Source: Alphaproteobacteria bacterium (lineage in GTDB: Bacteria > Pseudomonadota > Alphaproteobacteria > Reyranellales > Reyranellaceae). Taken from it: 32,799 nt of DNA. This document shows, piece by piece, positions 1 to 7,665 of this stretch. The position numbers and the translations under genes were made by a program. Within the stretch, counting starts at the first letter, position 1; every line of letters starts with the position of its first letter. The notes under the pieces were generated by a model that saw only the letters and a program-made list of their open reading frames with translations, had not been told where the DNA came from and ran no database searches. The stretch spans positions 1 to 32,799 of the forward strand of contig JAHCJT010000012.1 of NCBI GenBank assembly GCA_026126245.1, read 5' to 3'.

Positions 1-713
1 GGCAGGAAGCCGATCATCGAGAACCAGCTGACCGAATAGAAGCCGAAGCAGGCGCCGATGGCGAGCGGACCGGGCGACGATGCGGCCTCGACCATGTCGC
101 GGCCCAGCGAGCGGCCACCGCTGGATGCCACGGCGTTGGCGCCGCGCCCGGCTGACGAGCGCAGCAGGGCCAGCGCCGCCAGCACCAGTACCGCGGCCGA
201 GGTCCACCACACGCCGCGCCAGCCCCATGTCGGCAGCAGGCCGGCCGAGGCCAACGCCATCAGGCCGGCACCACCGGGCAGGTAGATGCCCCACAACGCC
301 ATTGCCTGCCGCGTGTCACCGGCGGTGCTGACCCGCAGGATCAGCGACGGCACCGACACCGCCACCGCCAGGAAGCTCAGCCCTTCGATGCCGCGGCAGA
401 CGAACAGGGTCGCGGCCGACGCGGTCATGGCGCCGCCGGCGCTGGCCAGCGCGCCCGCCGCGAGCCCGGCCGCGACGAGGCGACGATGGCCGATGCGGTC
501 GCCCGCCAACGCCACCAGGGTGCCGGCCAGCGCCGTCATGAGGTTGACCAGCGACACGAACCAGCCGGCGGTGCGCAGGCTCATGTCGAGTTCGCCGCGA
601 ATCGCCGGCAGCGATGGCGGTACCTTGCCGACCAGGGCCGCGACCGCGAAGCCGACCAGCACCAGCAGCCAGACCAGTGGCCAGTCGGTGGTGGAGCGGG
701 GCGGGATGGTCAT
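1..713 (-). CDS. MFS transporter, C-terminal part cut off by window edge
   Basis: This is the N-terminal 237 residues of an inner-membrane major facilitator superfamily permease; the rest lies outside the window. My translation from the ATG at 713 starts MTIPPRSTTDWPLVWLLVLV and gives at least five hydrophobic helices. Between helices 2 and 3 is the MFS loop signature GDRIGHRR (roughly residues 63-70), the usual G-x-x-x-D/R-x-G-R-R element. A conserved 'LPGGAGLMALASAGLLPTWGWRGVWW' type segment is split around the fourth and fifth helices and resembles cyanate-permease-like (CynX/NimT) MFS members. The substrate cannot be told from this fragment. It is transcribed in the same direction as the SDR gene behind it (gap about 70 bases), so the two may be co-transcribed. 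No strong ribosome binding site is visible. Confidence 0.8.
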   Translation of the reverse strand, partial: MTIPPRSTTDWPLVWLLVLVGFAVAALVGKVPPSLPAIRGELDMSLRTAGWFVSLVNLMTALAGTLVALAGDRIGHRRLVAAGLAAGALASAGGAMTASAATLFVCRGIEGLSFLAVAVSVPSLILRVSTAGDTRQAMALWGIYLPGGAGLMALASAGLLPTWGWRGVWWTSAAVLVLAALALLRSSAGRGANAVASSGGRSLGRDMVEAASSPGPLAIGACFGFYSVSWFSMIGFL

Positions 714-781
714 GCGGCGACGCTGTCCGTCGACGGGACGAGACGATAGCCGCTCGCCGCAGCCGGAACGCAGGGCATCTC

Positions 782-1546
782 CTAGTACTGGACCCTGGCG
801 GTGATCGCGCCGTCGACGATGAAGTTGATGCCGGTGACGAAGCTGGCGCGGCGGCTCGCGAGGTAAACGACCGCGTCGGCCACCTCGTCCGGCCGGCCCA
901 TGCGACCGCTGGGATTGCGGGCCAGCATGCGCTGGTAGCGCTCGGAGCCGGCATCGCGCTGGCGCCCCCAGGCGTTGCCGTCCTCCAGGATGGTGCCGGG
1001 CGACACCATGTTGACGCGGATGCCCTTGGGCGCCAGGTCGACAGCCAGCGACTTCACCAGCGGCACCAGGGCTGCCTTCACCGAGCGGTAGGGCTGGGTC
1101 GGGCCAGCGACCTCGACGAGTGACACCGTGCCGATGACGGTGATCGAGCCGCCCGGCGCGCTCCTTTCCAGCTGACCGCGCGCAAGGCGCAGCGCGTTGA
1201 CCGTCGAGACCAGGTCGACCTCGATGCTGCGCCGCCATGCCTCGGGCGTATCCTCGATGCCCAGTGCACTGACATTGGCGACCACGTGGTCGACGCCACC
1301 GTGCGCTGCCGCAAAGCCATCGATCCACGCCTTCAACGCCGCCTCGTCGGTGACGTCCAGCGCCGTGCCGGTCACCTTGGCGCCGTCGGCCCGCCATTCG
1401 GCTTCACGTTGCTTCACCAGTGCCGCCTCGCGGGCGCAGAAGCCGACAGTGGCGCCCTCGGCCAGGAAACACGCCACAATGGCGCGGCCGATGCTCCTGG
1501 TGCCACCGGTGACCAGCACGCGCGCTCCCTTCAGTCCGAGATCCAT
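782..1546 (-). CDS. SDR family oxidoreductase
   Basis: This is a classical short-chain dehydrogenase/reductase of 254 residues, a cytosolic NAD(P)-dependent Rossmann-fold enzyme. The nucleotide-binding motif is TGGTRSIG (13-20), a TGxxxGxG-type turn. The catalytic Tyr153 and Lys157 lie in PYRSVKAA, with Ser142 as the probable third residue. The C-terminal FVTGINFIVDGA is the usual SDR dimer-interface end. The segment that is normally NNAG reads ANVSA (90-94), so the structural Asn91 is kept but the Gly is lost, which is atypical. The Arg in GGTRSIG and the absence of an acidic residue after beta-2 would fit NADP preference, but this is inference. It is divergent from the second SDR at 1633, with 86 bases between, so the two may share a promoter region. 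The substrate is unknown. Confidence 0.9.
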   Translation of the reverse strand: MDLGLKGARVLVTGGTRSIGRAIVACFLAEGATVGFCAREAALVKQREAEWRADGAKVTGTALDVTDEAALKAWIDGFAAAHGGVDHVVANVSALGIEDTPEAWRRSIEVDLVSTVNALRLARGQLERSAPGGSITVIGTVSLVEVAGPTQPYRSVKAALVPLVKSLAVDLAPKGIRVNMVSPGTILEDGNAWGRQRDAGSERYQRMLARNPSGRMGRPDEVADAVVYLASRRASFVTGINFIVDGAITARVQY

Positions 1547-1632
1547 GGTGCCTCCCGCTTGGGCTTGCCGGAATGTAAAGGGCGCCTATAACGGCGCCCC
1601 GACGGGCGGCATGAAACAGGGGCAGGGAGCGC

Positions 1633-2400
1633 ATGTCCAAGATATTCGATCTGAGCGGCAAGGTGGCGCTGGTGACGGGCGCCTCGTCGGGGCTGGGCCT
1701 GCACTTCGCGCGCACCCTGGCGGCGCACGGCGCGGCGGTCGGCGTCACGGCGCGGCGACGCGAGCGGCTGGAGTCGCTGGTGGGTGAACTGCACGGTGCC
1801 GGCCGCAAGGCGGCCGCCGTCGCCATGGACGTGATGTCTAGCGAGTCGATCCGGGCCGGCTACGATGCCGCCGAGGCGGCGCTCGGGCCGATCGATATTG
1901 TGGTCAACAACGCCGGCATTTCGATCGTGAAACCGGCGCTGGAGATGCCCGAGGCCGACTGGGATGAAGTCGTCAACACCAACCTGCGGGGCGCCTGGCT
2001 GGTGGCCCAGACGGCGGCGCAGCGCATGGTGGCGGCCAAACGCGGCGGGCGGATCGTCAACATCGCCTCGATCCTGGGATTGCGCACCATCGGCCAGGTG
2101 GCGCCGTACAATGCCGCCAAGGCCGGCCTGCTGCATTTGACGCGCGCGCTGGCGATGGACTGGGCGCGCTACGGCATCCAGGTCAATGCCATCTCACCGG
2201 GCTACATCGAGACCGAAATGAATCAGGCGTTCTGGCAGACGGCCGCCGGCAAGCGCCTGATCGATCGCGTGCCGCAGCGGCGCCTGGGCAAGCCGGCCGA
2301 ACTGGACGGTGCGCTGCTGCTGCTGGCATCCGATGCCGGTGCCTTCATGACCGGCGCCAACATCGTGGTCGACGGCGGCCATACGGTGAACTCGCTGTAA
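1633..2400 (+). CDS. SDR family oxidoreductase (3-oxoacyl-ACP reductase-like)
   Basis: This is a 255-residue classical SDR with every hallmark intact: TGASSGLG at 15-22 for the cofactor, NNAG at 92-95, catalytic Ser146, Tyr159 and Lys163 (YNAAKAG), and the C-terminal GANIVVDGG. The sequence resembles FabG-like and gluconate/sorbitol dehydrogenase-like reductases that interconvert a ketone and a secondary alcohol with NAD(P)H. The real substrate cannot be read from sequence. The arginine run after beta-2 (TARRRERL, about 39-46) suggests NADPH preference. The start ATG at 1633 follows an agggag ribosome-binding stretch at 1625-1630. It is divergent from the SDR at 782-1546. The next gene downstream, the ABC exporter at 2481, is on the same strand 80 bases away. 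Co-transcription is possible, but nothing links this enzyme to peptide maturation. Confidence 0.92.
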   Translation: MSKIFDLSGKVALVTGASSGLGLHFARTLAAHGAAVGVTARRRERLESLVGELHGAGRKAAAVAMDVMSSESIRAGYDAAEAALGPIDIVVNNAGISIVKPALEMPEADWDEVVNTNLRGAWLVAQTAAQRMVAAKRGGRIVNIASILGLRTIGQVAPYNAAKAGLLHLTRALAMDWARYGIQVNAISPGYIETEMNQAFWQTAAGKRLIDRVPQRRLGKPAELDGALLLLASDAGAFMTGANIVVDGGHTVNSL

Positions 2401-2480
2401 CGGCGCGTCGGGACAGCCGGCCACGGCGATGCGGGTGTAAGCTGTCTGCAGTCAGCCCGCCAGCCCGTGGAAGCCTTCCG

Positions 2481-4136
2481 ATGTCGTCCGACTCGTCGCC
2501 GTTGTTCGCCGAATTGTTGCGCATCCTGCGGCCGTTCTGGCCTATCGCGCTTCTGTCCACCGTGATGGGCGCAGCGAGCGGCCTCGCGACCGCCGGCTTG
2601 CTGGCGGTGATCAACCATGCGCTGCATGCCGACGGCGCCATCGCTCCGGCGGTCCTGCTGACGTTCGCCGGTCTGGGCGCGGTGGCGCTCGTCGGCGAAA
2701 CGGTCTCGAACATCGCCAACAGCCTGGGTGGCCAGCGCATCGTCGCCGCCCTGCGTCGTGAGCTGTGCGGCAAGATCCTGATGGCGCCGATCGCGCGCAT
2801 CGAGGCCTGGCGTGCTCACCGGCTGATCGCCGCCCTCAACCAGGATGTCGATACCATCAGCGCCTTCTCGTTCAATTTCCCGGCCATGGCCATTGCCGCG
2901 GCGGTGACGTTCGGCTGTTTCGTCTATCTCGCAATCCTGTCGCCGACCCTGCTGCTGCTGGTTGCCGTGGCGATCGCCGCCGGTGCTGGCGTGCAGGTGC
3001 TGGCGCGGCGCGCCGGCGTGCGCGGCTTCACTCAGGCGCGCGAGGCGCAGGACGAGCTGCAGCGGCTGTATGGCGCCATCACGCAAGGCGCCAAGGAGCT
3101 GCGGATCGACCGGCGGCGTCGGGCGCGCGTCTGGACGGCGCAGCTGGGCGGCACCATCGACCGCATCCGACGCCTGAACGTGCGCGCGACCATTGCGTTC
3201 CGCGCCGCCGGCACCGCCGGTGTGGCTTTGTTTCTCGTCGTGGTGGCGATGATTCTGGCGCTGCATGACAGGCTGGGGCTCGACAAGACTGTCGTCAGCG
3301 GCTTCGTCCTGACGCTGCTGTTCGTCAAAGGTCCCATCGAGCAGCTGCTGGGGTCCCTGCCGATGATCGGCCAGGCGCATGTCTCGTTTCGCAAGCTGGC
3401 CGAACTTTCCGGTGCCTTCGCCCACAGCGAGCCGCACCTGCTGGTTGGAGTTGACGAGACGGGTCGGTTCGCCGACACCGCAACGGGGATGATCGCACTG
3501 CGCAATGTCTGCTATGCCTATCCGGCGTCGGCCGGCGGCGAGGTGTTTGCGCTGGGGCCGATCGACCTCACCGTACAGCCGGGTGAGATGCTGTTCATCA
3601 CCGGCGAGAATGGCAGCGGCAAGACCACGCTGATCAAACTCCTGCTGGGCCTGTACGAGCCGAGCGGCGGCGAGATCCTGCACGATGGCGTGCCGGTGAC
3701 GGCGGCAACGCGCGACGACTACCGCCAGATGTTCTCGGCAATCTTCTTCGACTATTTCCTGTTCCAGGACATCGTCGCGCCGGGACCGCTGGCTGCCGAC
3801 GCGGCGGCGTCTTACCTGCAGCGCCTCGACCTTGCCGGCAAGGTCACGATCGACGGCGGCGCCTTCTCGACCATTGACCTGTCGGCCGGCCAGCGCAAAC
3901 GCCTAGCCCTGATCCAGGTCTATCTTGCACGACGGCCGGTCATTGTCTTCGACGAATGGGCGGCCGAGCAGGATCCGACCTTCCGGCGGATCTTCTACAG
4001 CGAGCTGTTGCCTGAGCTGAAGCGCGACGGCAAGACGCTGATCGTGGTATCGCACGACGACCGCTATTTCGGCGTCGCCGACCGCCGCATCCGGCTGGAA
4101 GGCGGCCGCCTCGTCGAGGATATCCGCAGTCGATAA
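2481..4136 (+). CDS. Cyclic-peptide-type ABC exporter, putative lasso peptide exporter (D)
   Basis: This 551-residue protein joins an N-terminal six-helix membrane domain (about 1-300) to a C-terminal ATPase domain. Visible ATPase motifs are Walker A GENGSGKTT (375-383), signature LSAGQ (467-471), Walker B VIVFDE (487-492, catalytic Glu492) and the H-loop His525 in VVSHDD. The architecture, length and the LSAGQRKR signature followed by DEWAAEQDP are typical of the SyrD/PvdE cyclic-peptide exporter family. It lies tail to tail with the macrolactam synthetase gene (12 bases between the two stop codons). I therefore infer that it exports the mature lasso peptide and gives self-immunity, the role McjD has in the microcin J25 cluster. 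Being on the opposite strand, it is not in the A-B-C transcript and needs its own promoter or read-through from the SDR gene. Family confidence is high; the cargo is inferred from context. Confidence 0.9.
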   Translation: MSSDSSPLFAELLRILRPFWPIALLSTVMGAASGLATAGLLAVINHALHADGAIAPAVLLTFAGLGAVALVGETVSNIANSLGGQRIVAALRRELCGKILMAPIARIEAWRAHRLIAALNQDVDTISAFSFNFPAMAIAAAVTFGCFVYLAILSPTLLLLVAVAIAAGAGVQVLARRAGVRGFTQAREAQDELQRLYGAITQGAKELRIDRRRRARVWTAQLGGTIDRIRRLNVRATIAFRAAGTAGVALFLVVVAMILALHDRLGLDKTVVSGFVLTLLFVKGPIEQLLGSLPMIGQAHVSFRKLAELSGAFAHSEPHLLVGVDETGRFADTATGMIALRNVCYAYPASAGGEVFALGPIDLTVQPGEMLFITGENGSGKTTLIKLLLGLYEPSGGEILHDGVPVTAATRDDYRQMFSAIFFDYFLFQDIVAPGPLAADAAASYLQRLDLAGKVTIDGGAFSTIDLSAGQRKRLALIQVYLARRPVIVFDEWAAEQDPTFRRIFYSELLPELKRDGKTLIVVSHDDRYFGVADRRIRLEGGRLVEDIRSR

Positions 4137-4148
4137 CGGCCGCGGCGC

Positions 4149-6017
4149 CTAGGCATCCATGGGACAGTCGATGACATGTCCGGGCGCGAGCTGTTGCGCC
4201 CGCCAGGTCCGCCATTGCGCCAGCCATTGCACGATGGCCAGCGCGTTGTTGAGGCGTATGACGCGGTCCATGCCGTCGATGCCCAGCGCTTTGCGGCGCA
4301 TGTCGCGCACCAGCCCGTCCTTGTCGAACAGCCCCAGCGTGTCGACCGGCGAGTCGCGGACCAGCGCCTCCAGCCGCGCCAGGTTGCGCGTCAGGCCGGC
4401 GTAGTAGAGGGCGTTGAAATGGCCCTTGCTGCGCCGTTCCAGGATCGATCGGGGCAGCACGTCGCGCATTGCCCGGGCCAGGACCGGCTTCTGCTGGCCC
4501 GGTTCCGGCCGCAGCCGCAGGCGGGTGCCCAGGCCGAGCGCCAGCACGCGCGGGTCGCGGAACGGGTGCGCGATCAGCACGCCGTGCGGTGCCGCCAGTG
4601 TGGTGCGGGCCCAGTCGCCGGACGTGTAGGCGATGCGCGCCAGGGCTTCCGATAGCACGACGCTGCGCGACGACCGGTAGGTCCGGCGCAGATGACCGAG
4701 CAGGCGCTGCCTCAGGCGGCCGCGGCGGGCGAAATCCGGCAGCACCCAGGACGGCAGCGTCCAGCTGTTCTCGCCGGCCCCCTCGGCATAGCCGCCGCGC
4801 AGCCAGGGCCCCAGTCCCGCCTCCAGACTGACGGGCAGCAGCGGCGTCACGGCGAACGGTCGCAGAATGCGCCAGATGCTGCAGCGCTGCGCGGCCGCCC
4901 AACGGGACGCTTCCCGCCATGCGGCGAGGACGCGTCCGTTCCGGCAAAGGTCGGCGATGTAGAACGGTGCCGCCGCCAGCATTTCGTCGGCGCCAAAGCC
5001 GGTCAGCATGGTGTCGACACCGTGATCGGCCGCGGCGGCCGTCAGCGCGATGTCGAGGCCGGCGCGGAACAGGCCGCAATATGGCTCGTCGTGCAGCGGC
5101 GTGGCGCCGAACAGGTCGAAATCGAGAATGTCGTCGGCGGCAATGCGATGCGGCAGCAGGCCAGGCCGGTCGAGTACGGACTCGAGGTAGGGCGTTTCGT
5201 GCCCGAGTTCGCCCAGCTTTTCGTAGGTCAGGGACAGCGCATGCAACGGCCGTCCGGAACGTCCCAGGGTGTCCAGGGCCAGCAGGGCGACGGCCGTCGA
5301 GTCCATGCCGCCCGACATCTGGGCCGCGACAGTGCCCTGCAGGCGCTCGTCCACAGCCCGGCGGAGCGCGGCGCCATACCGTTCGGCGACCACCTCCAGC
5401 CGATCGCTGCCGGGATCGATGATCTTGTCCGGCCAACTCCAGAACGGACGGACCTCAGCGCTGGGCCGTGCCAGGTCGAGCCTCAGCGTCGAGCCGGGAA
5501 CGAGCCGCTGGACGCCGTTGAGTGCCGTGCCCTGATAATAGTCGATCTCGGCGAATGGCAAGGTCAGCAGTTCGCCGAGGAAGCCGATGTCGGGCGTGGT
5601 GTCGTCCAGACAATCGAGCAGCGGGTGCAGGCTGCTGGCGATCGCGACGGCTTGAGGCGAGGCCAGCCAGTACACCGGATAGCCACCCATGGGATCGCGC
5701 AAGGCGATCGCGTGCCGCTGACCGGGATCGAGAACCACGACAGCGAAGTCGCCCTCCAGCCGCGCCAGCCCGTCGCGGCCATGACGGCGATAGCACGTCA
5801 GCGCCAGGGCGGCGTCGTCGCGCGCTTCGGGCGCATCGGTGGAAAGGTTGAGCGACTGAATCAGGTCCGGCCGGTAGTAGAGCCGGCCCATGATGACCGC
5901 GATCTGGCCGCCATCCTCGTGCCAGCGGATCAACGGCAATCGCCCGGGTGATGGCGTGCCGTACAACTGCAGCCGGACGTGCCCGCGTCGGGCGAGCAGG
6001 GCGAACCCCGGCGGCAT
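4149..6017 (-). CDS. Asparagine-synthetase-like lasso macrolactam synthetase (C)
   Basis: Lasso C proteins adenylate the side-chain carboxylate of a core Asp/Glu and join it to the core N-terminus, closing the ring. This protein of about 622 residues has an N-terminal glutaminase-like domain (roughly 1-200) without the Cys2 nucleophile that true asparagine synthetases use, so it should not use glutamine as an ammonia donor. It then has the ATP-pyrophosphatase domain with SGGMDSTA (about 236-243), a DEPY element and LTGFGADEMLAA, the family's ATP- and substrate-contacting motifs. It follows the B gene after 45 bases on the same strand and faces the exporter gene. Two start codons are adjacent, GTG at 6020 and ATG at 6017; I chose ATG, and neither has a strong ribosome binding site. 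An ordinary asparagine synthase is less likely given the missing Cys and the neighbours. Confidence 0.93.
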   Translation of the reverse strand: MPPGFALLARRGHVRLQLYGTPSPGRLPLIRWHEDGGQIAVIMGRLYYRPDLIQSLNLSTDAPEARDDAALALTCYRRHGRDGLARLEGDFAVVVLDPGQRHAIALRDPMGGYPVYWLASPQAVAIASSLHPLLDCLDDTTPDIGFLGELLTLPFAEIDYYQGTALNGVQRLVPGSTLRLDLARPSAEVRPFWSWPDKIIDPGSDRLEVVAERYGAALRRAVDERLQGTVAAQMSGGMDSTAVALLALDTLGRSGRPLHALSLTYEKLGELGHETPYLESVLDRPGLLPHRIAADDILDFDLFGATPLHDEPYCGLFRAGLDIALTAAAADHGVDTMLTGFGADEMLAAAPFYIADLCRNGRVLAAWREASRWAAAQRCSIWRILRPFAVTPLLPVSLEAGLGPWLRGGYAEGAGENSWTLPSWVLPDFARRGRLRQRLLGHLRRTYRSSRSVVLSEALARIAYTSGDWARTTLAAPHGVLIAHPFRDPRVLALGLGTRLRLRPEPGQQKPVLARAMRDVLPRSILERRSKGHFNALYYAGLTRNLARLEALVRDSPVDTLGLFDKDGLVRDMRRKALGIDGMDRVIRLNNALAIVQWLAQWRTWRAQQLAPGHVIDCPMDA

Positions 6018-6062
6018 CACCGCCCGGCGCGCGCTGCCGGCGACGGCAGGCGGCGCTTGCCG

Positions 6063-6839
6063 TCAGGCATAGCGAAAGACGGGCGTGTAGCGTGCGCAGC
6101 TCTGGCGATCGTCGCTGACAATCACGCCATCAATCTCGCACCAGCTGTGTCCGGCCAGCGGGTAGGGGCGTATGCCCACCACCAGCGATGCCGGCAGGCC
6201 GGCGCGCTTAGCCATGGCCCAGCAGCAAAGCGCCCGTTCCTTGCAATCCATGCCCAGAACATGGCGCGCCGCGGCGGCGCGAACGATCGCGTCGATCGCG
6301 CCGGCCTGGGTGCCGGGCGTCACTGGCGCCGGCTCACGGGTGGGCCCCTCGATGCGCCGCTTCCAGGCTGAGACCGTCGCCGTCCAGCCGAACAGGCGCA
6401 GCGACAGCCGCGCCAGCGTCAGGCCCCATGCCGCGCGTGCCTGCGTCGAGCGCCGGGCGGCGAAGGCCAGCGCCAGCAGGGTCGCGACAACCCGCGCGCC
6501 CCACGGGATCTGCTGCGGTCGAGAGGGCTGTCCCGGCTGCCGCAGCAGGTCGCGATCCTCAAGGTCCTTGAGGAAGCGGCGCATATCGCCCTGCACCTGC
6601 GCGATCGGCGCGCCATAGTCAGCCGCGACCAGAGACGCGGCCGTCGTCAAATCGGTCTCGAGCACGCGACGCAGCATCATGGCGCCGACCGGCGGCAGGG
6701 CATAGAAGCTGCGCCGCATGTCGAGCACGCAGGCGTTGCCATCCTGCATGATGACAACCGCCGTGTCCGGCGCCAGCGCACGCGCTCCACCGGAATGACC
6801 CGGTGACTCTCGGCCACCTATGACGAGGGGATCCGCCAC
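6063..6839 (-). CDS. Lasso peptide leader peptidase with fused RRE (B1-B2 fusion)
   Basis: This 258-residue protein binds the precursor leader and cleaves it. Residues about 20-100 look like a PqqD-type RiPP recognition element: a short beta region (VVIMQDGNACVLDM), RRSFYALPPVGAMML and a helical part ending FLKDLEDRDLL. Residues about 110-258 are the transglutaminase-like B2 peptidase, with catalytic Cys199 in MDCKERAL, His231 in GHSWCEIDG and an Asp in VSDD (243-244). Fusion of the two parts is the McjB arrangement common in proteobacteria. The only plausible start is GTG at 6839; upstream in the same frame I see no ATG before the precursor stop, and the ribosome binding site is weak. It lies 29 bases behind the precursor and 45 bases before the C gene, so A-B-C is one operon. 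Confidence 0.93.
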   Translation of the reverse strand: MADPLVIGGRESPGHSGGARALAPDTAVVIMQDGNACVLDMRRSFYALPPVGAMMLRRVLETDLTTAASLVAADYGAPIAQVQGDMRRFLKDLEDRDLLRQPGQPSRPQQIPWGARVVATLLALAFAARRSTQARAAWGLTLARLSLRLFGWTATVSAWKRRIEGPTREPAPVTPGTQAGAIDAIVRAAAARHVLGMDCKERALCCWAMAKRAGLPASLVVGIRPYPLAGHSWCEIDGVIVSDDRQSCARYTPVFRYA

Positions 6840-6868
6840 TGCACCGTCGACCGCTGCGGATCGACGAC

Positions 6869-7078
6869 TTACTCGCCGGGCAGGTAATAGTAGTAGTAGT
6901 TGCGGTCGCTGCCCGACATGCCGCCACCACCTTGCACGAGATCGGCCGTGCGGCCGACCTCCAGCACGCGTGGCGCCTCATAGGCGGGTGCGGCATGCGG
7001 GGCCGCGACGCCGGACGTCGCGGCCGTTGTCGGGCGCTGGTCGCCGAGCACCAGAGCGCCTGGCTTGGTCATCATCAT
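6869..7078 (-). CDS. Lasso peptide precursor (A), predicted Gly1-Asp9 ring and penta-Tyr tail
   Basis: This is a 69-residue precursor peptide. The leader (1-49) begins with three Met codons and an Ala/Pro/Thr-rich stretch. It then carries Y33, P36, V38, G42, V48 and G50, exactly the spacing of the lasso leader motif YxxPxLxxxGxxxxxTxG that the RRE recognises, except that the near-invariant Thr at position -2 is Val48. Cleavage before G50 gives a 20-residue core. The ring would be GGGGMSGSD, closed between Gly1 and Asp9, and the tail RNYYYYYLPGE. Asp9 is the only acidic residue at ring position 7, 8 or 9. The bulky tyrosines could act as the plugs that keep the tail threaded. A GGGGAG ribosome binding site lies 6 bases before the first ATG (7078). 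B and C follow on the same strand. Identification is strong; the exact cleavage point among four glycines is inferred. Confidence 0.93.
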   Translation of the reverse strand: MMMTKPGALVLGDQRPTTAATSGVAAPHAAPAYEAPRVLEVGRTADLVQGGGGMSGSDRNYYYYYLPGE

Positions 7079-7185
7079 GTCGTTCTCCCCGGTGGCGTGT
7101 CGCCGACGTCACGGCGGCAGGACACGCCGCCTCGCGCCGATGGCGGCCTAATGGCGAGAATCTAGGCCCGAGCCTCCAGGCCTCC

Positions 7186-7215
7186 AATGAAAAAATATTG
7201 CCTCTGTATGCCAAA
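7186..7215 (-). promoter_or_regulatory. AT-rich candidate promoter of the lasso A-B-C operon
   Basis: This is the only AT-rich stretch in the gap between the lipoprotein gene and the precursor. Read on the minus strand it is TTTGGCATACAGAGGCAATA followed by a run of six T. It lies about 110 bases before the precursor start. It contains a TTGGCA -35-like box, but no -10 box at ideal spacing. A sigma-54 reading (GG then GC) is one base short of the required spacing. The placement supports a promoter; the sigma class is undecided. Confidence 0.3.
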
Positions 7216-7298
7216 CGGCGGCAATGCCGTCGTCGCCCGGCGCGCCGTCGGGCGGCCGCATGGACCGCCCGATCGCCACCGTCGGAACAGCGTGGATA

Positions 7299-7526
7299 TT
7301 AGTAGTAGCGGTCGCGATAGCGCGGCGTGGTGGCGGCGCCGACGCCGGCACCGACGGCGCCGCCGACCAGAGCGCCCGGCAGCACGCCCATGCCCGAGGC
7401 GCCGCCGATCAGGGCGCCCGAGCCGGCGCCAATGGCGCCGCCGGTCACCGCGCGCTGGCCCCAGGTGTCGCCGCAGGCGCTGGCAAGCACCGCGGCAAGC
7501 GACAAGGCGATCAGGTTCTTGGTCAT
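7299..7526 (-). CDS. Glycine-zipper lipoprotein or small exported protein
   Basis: This is a 75-residue small envelope protein. From the ATG at 7526, preceded by a strong GAGGAGG ribosome binding site, it starts MTKNLIALSLAAVLASACGD, a signal peptide ending in a possible lipobox. The -3 position is Ala where Leu is usual, so lipidation is likely but not certain. The rest (about 25-65) is a run of GxxxG-type glycine zippers (AVTGGAIGAGSGALIGG and on), which form packed membrane helices in small outer-membrane or periplasmic proteins of proteobacteria. The tail is RYRDRYY. A longer in-frame start at 7583 is rejected because the ribosome binding site sits at 7526. It precedes the lasso operon on the same strand with 220 bases between. 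I see no reason to count it as part of that system. Confidence 0.8.
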   Translation of the reverse strand: MTKNLIALSLAAVLASACGDTWGQRAVTGGAIGAGSGALIGGASGMGVLPGALVGGAVGAGVGAATTPRYRDRYY

Positions 7527-7665
7527 TGGCTCCTCCTCAACGCACCGGCGCATCGCCGGCACCCCGGTTACGTTGGGAGCCAATATCGACCGTGTCGGGG
7601 AATCATCATGGCCAAAGATGGATTCGCTTGCCGCAATCTGGCCAGATTGCCGGGGCGCGGCCTCG

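Noticed and set aside
7186-7215. Sigma-54 promoter reading of TGGCATACAGAGGC
   Set aside because: The GG-to-GC distance is one base too short for a sigma-54 promoter.
7299-7526. Glycine-zipper lipoprotein as a second lasso precursor
   Set aside because: It has a signal peptide, no YxxPxLxxxGxxxxxTxG motif and no core with a Gly followed by Asp/Glu at position 7-9.
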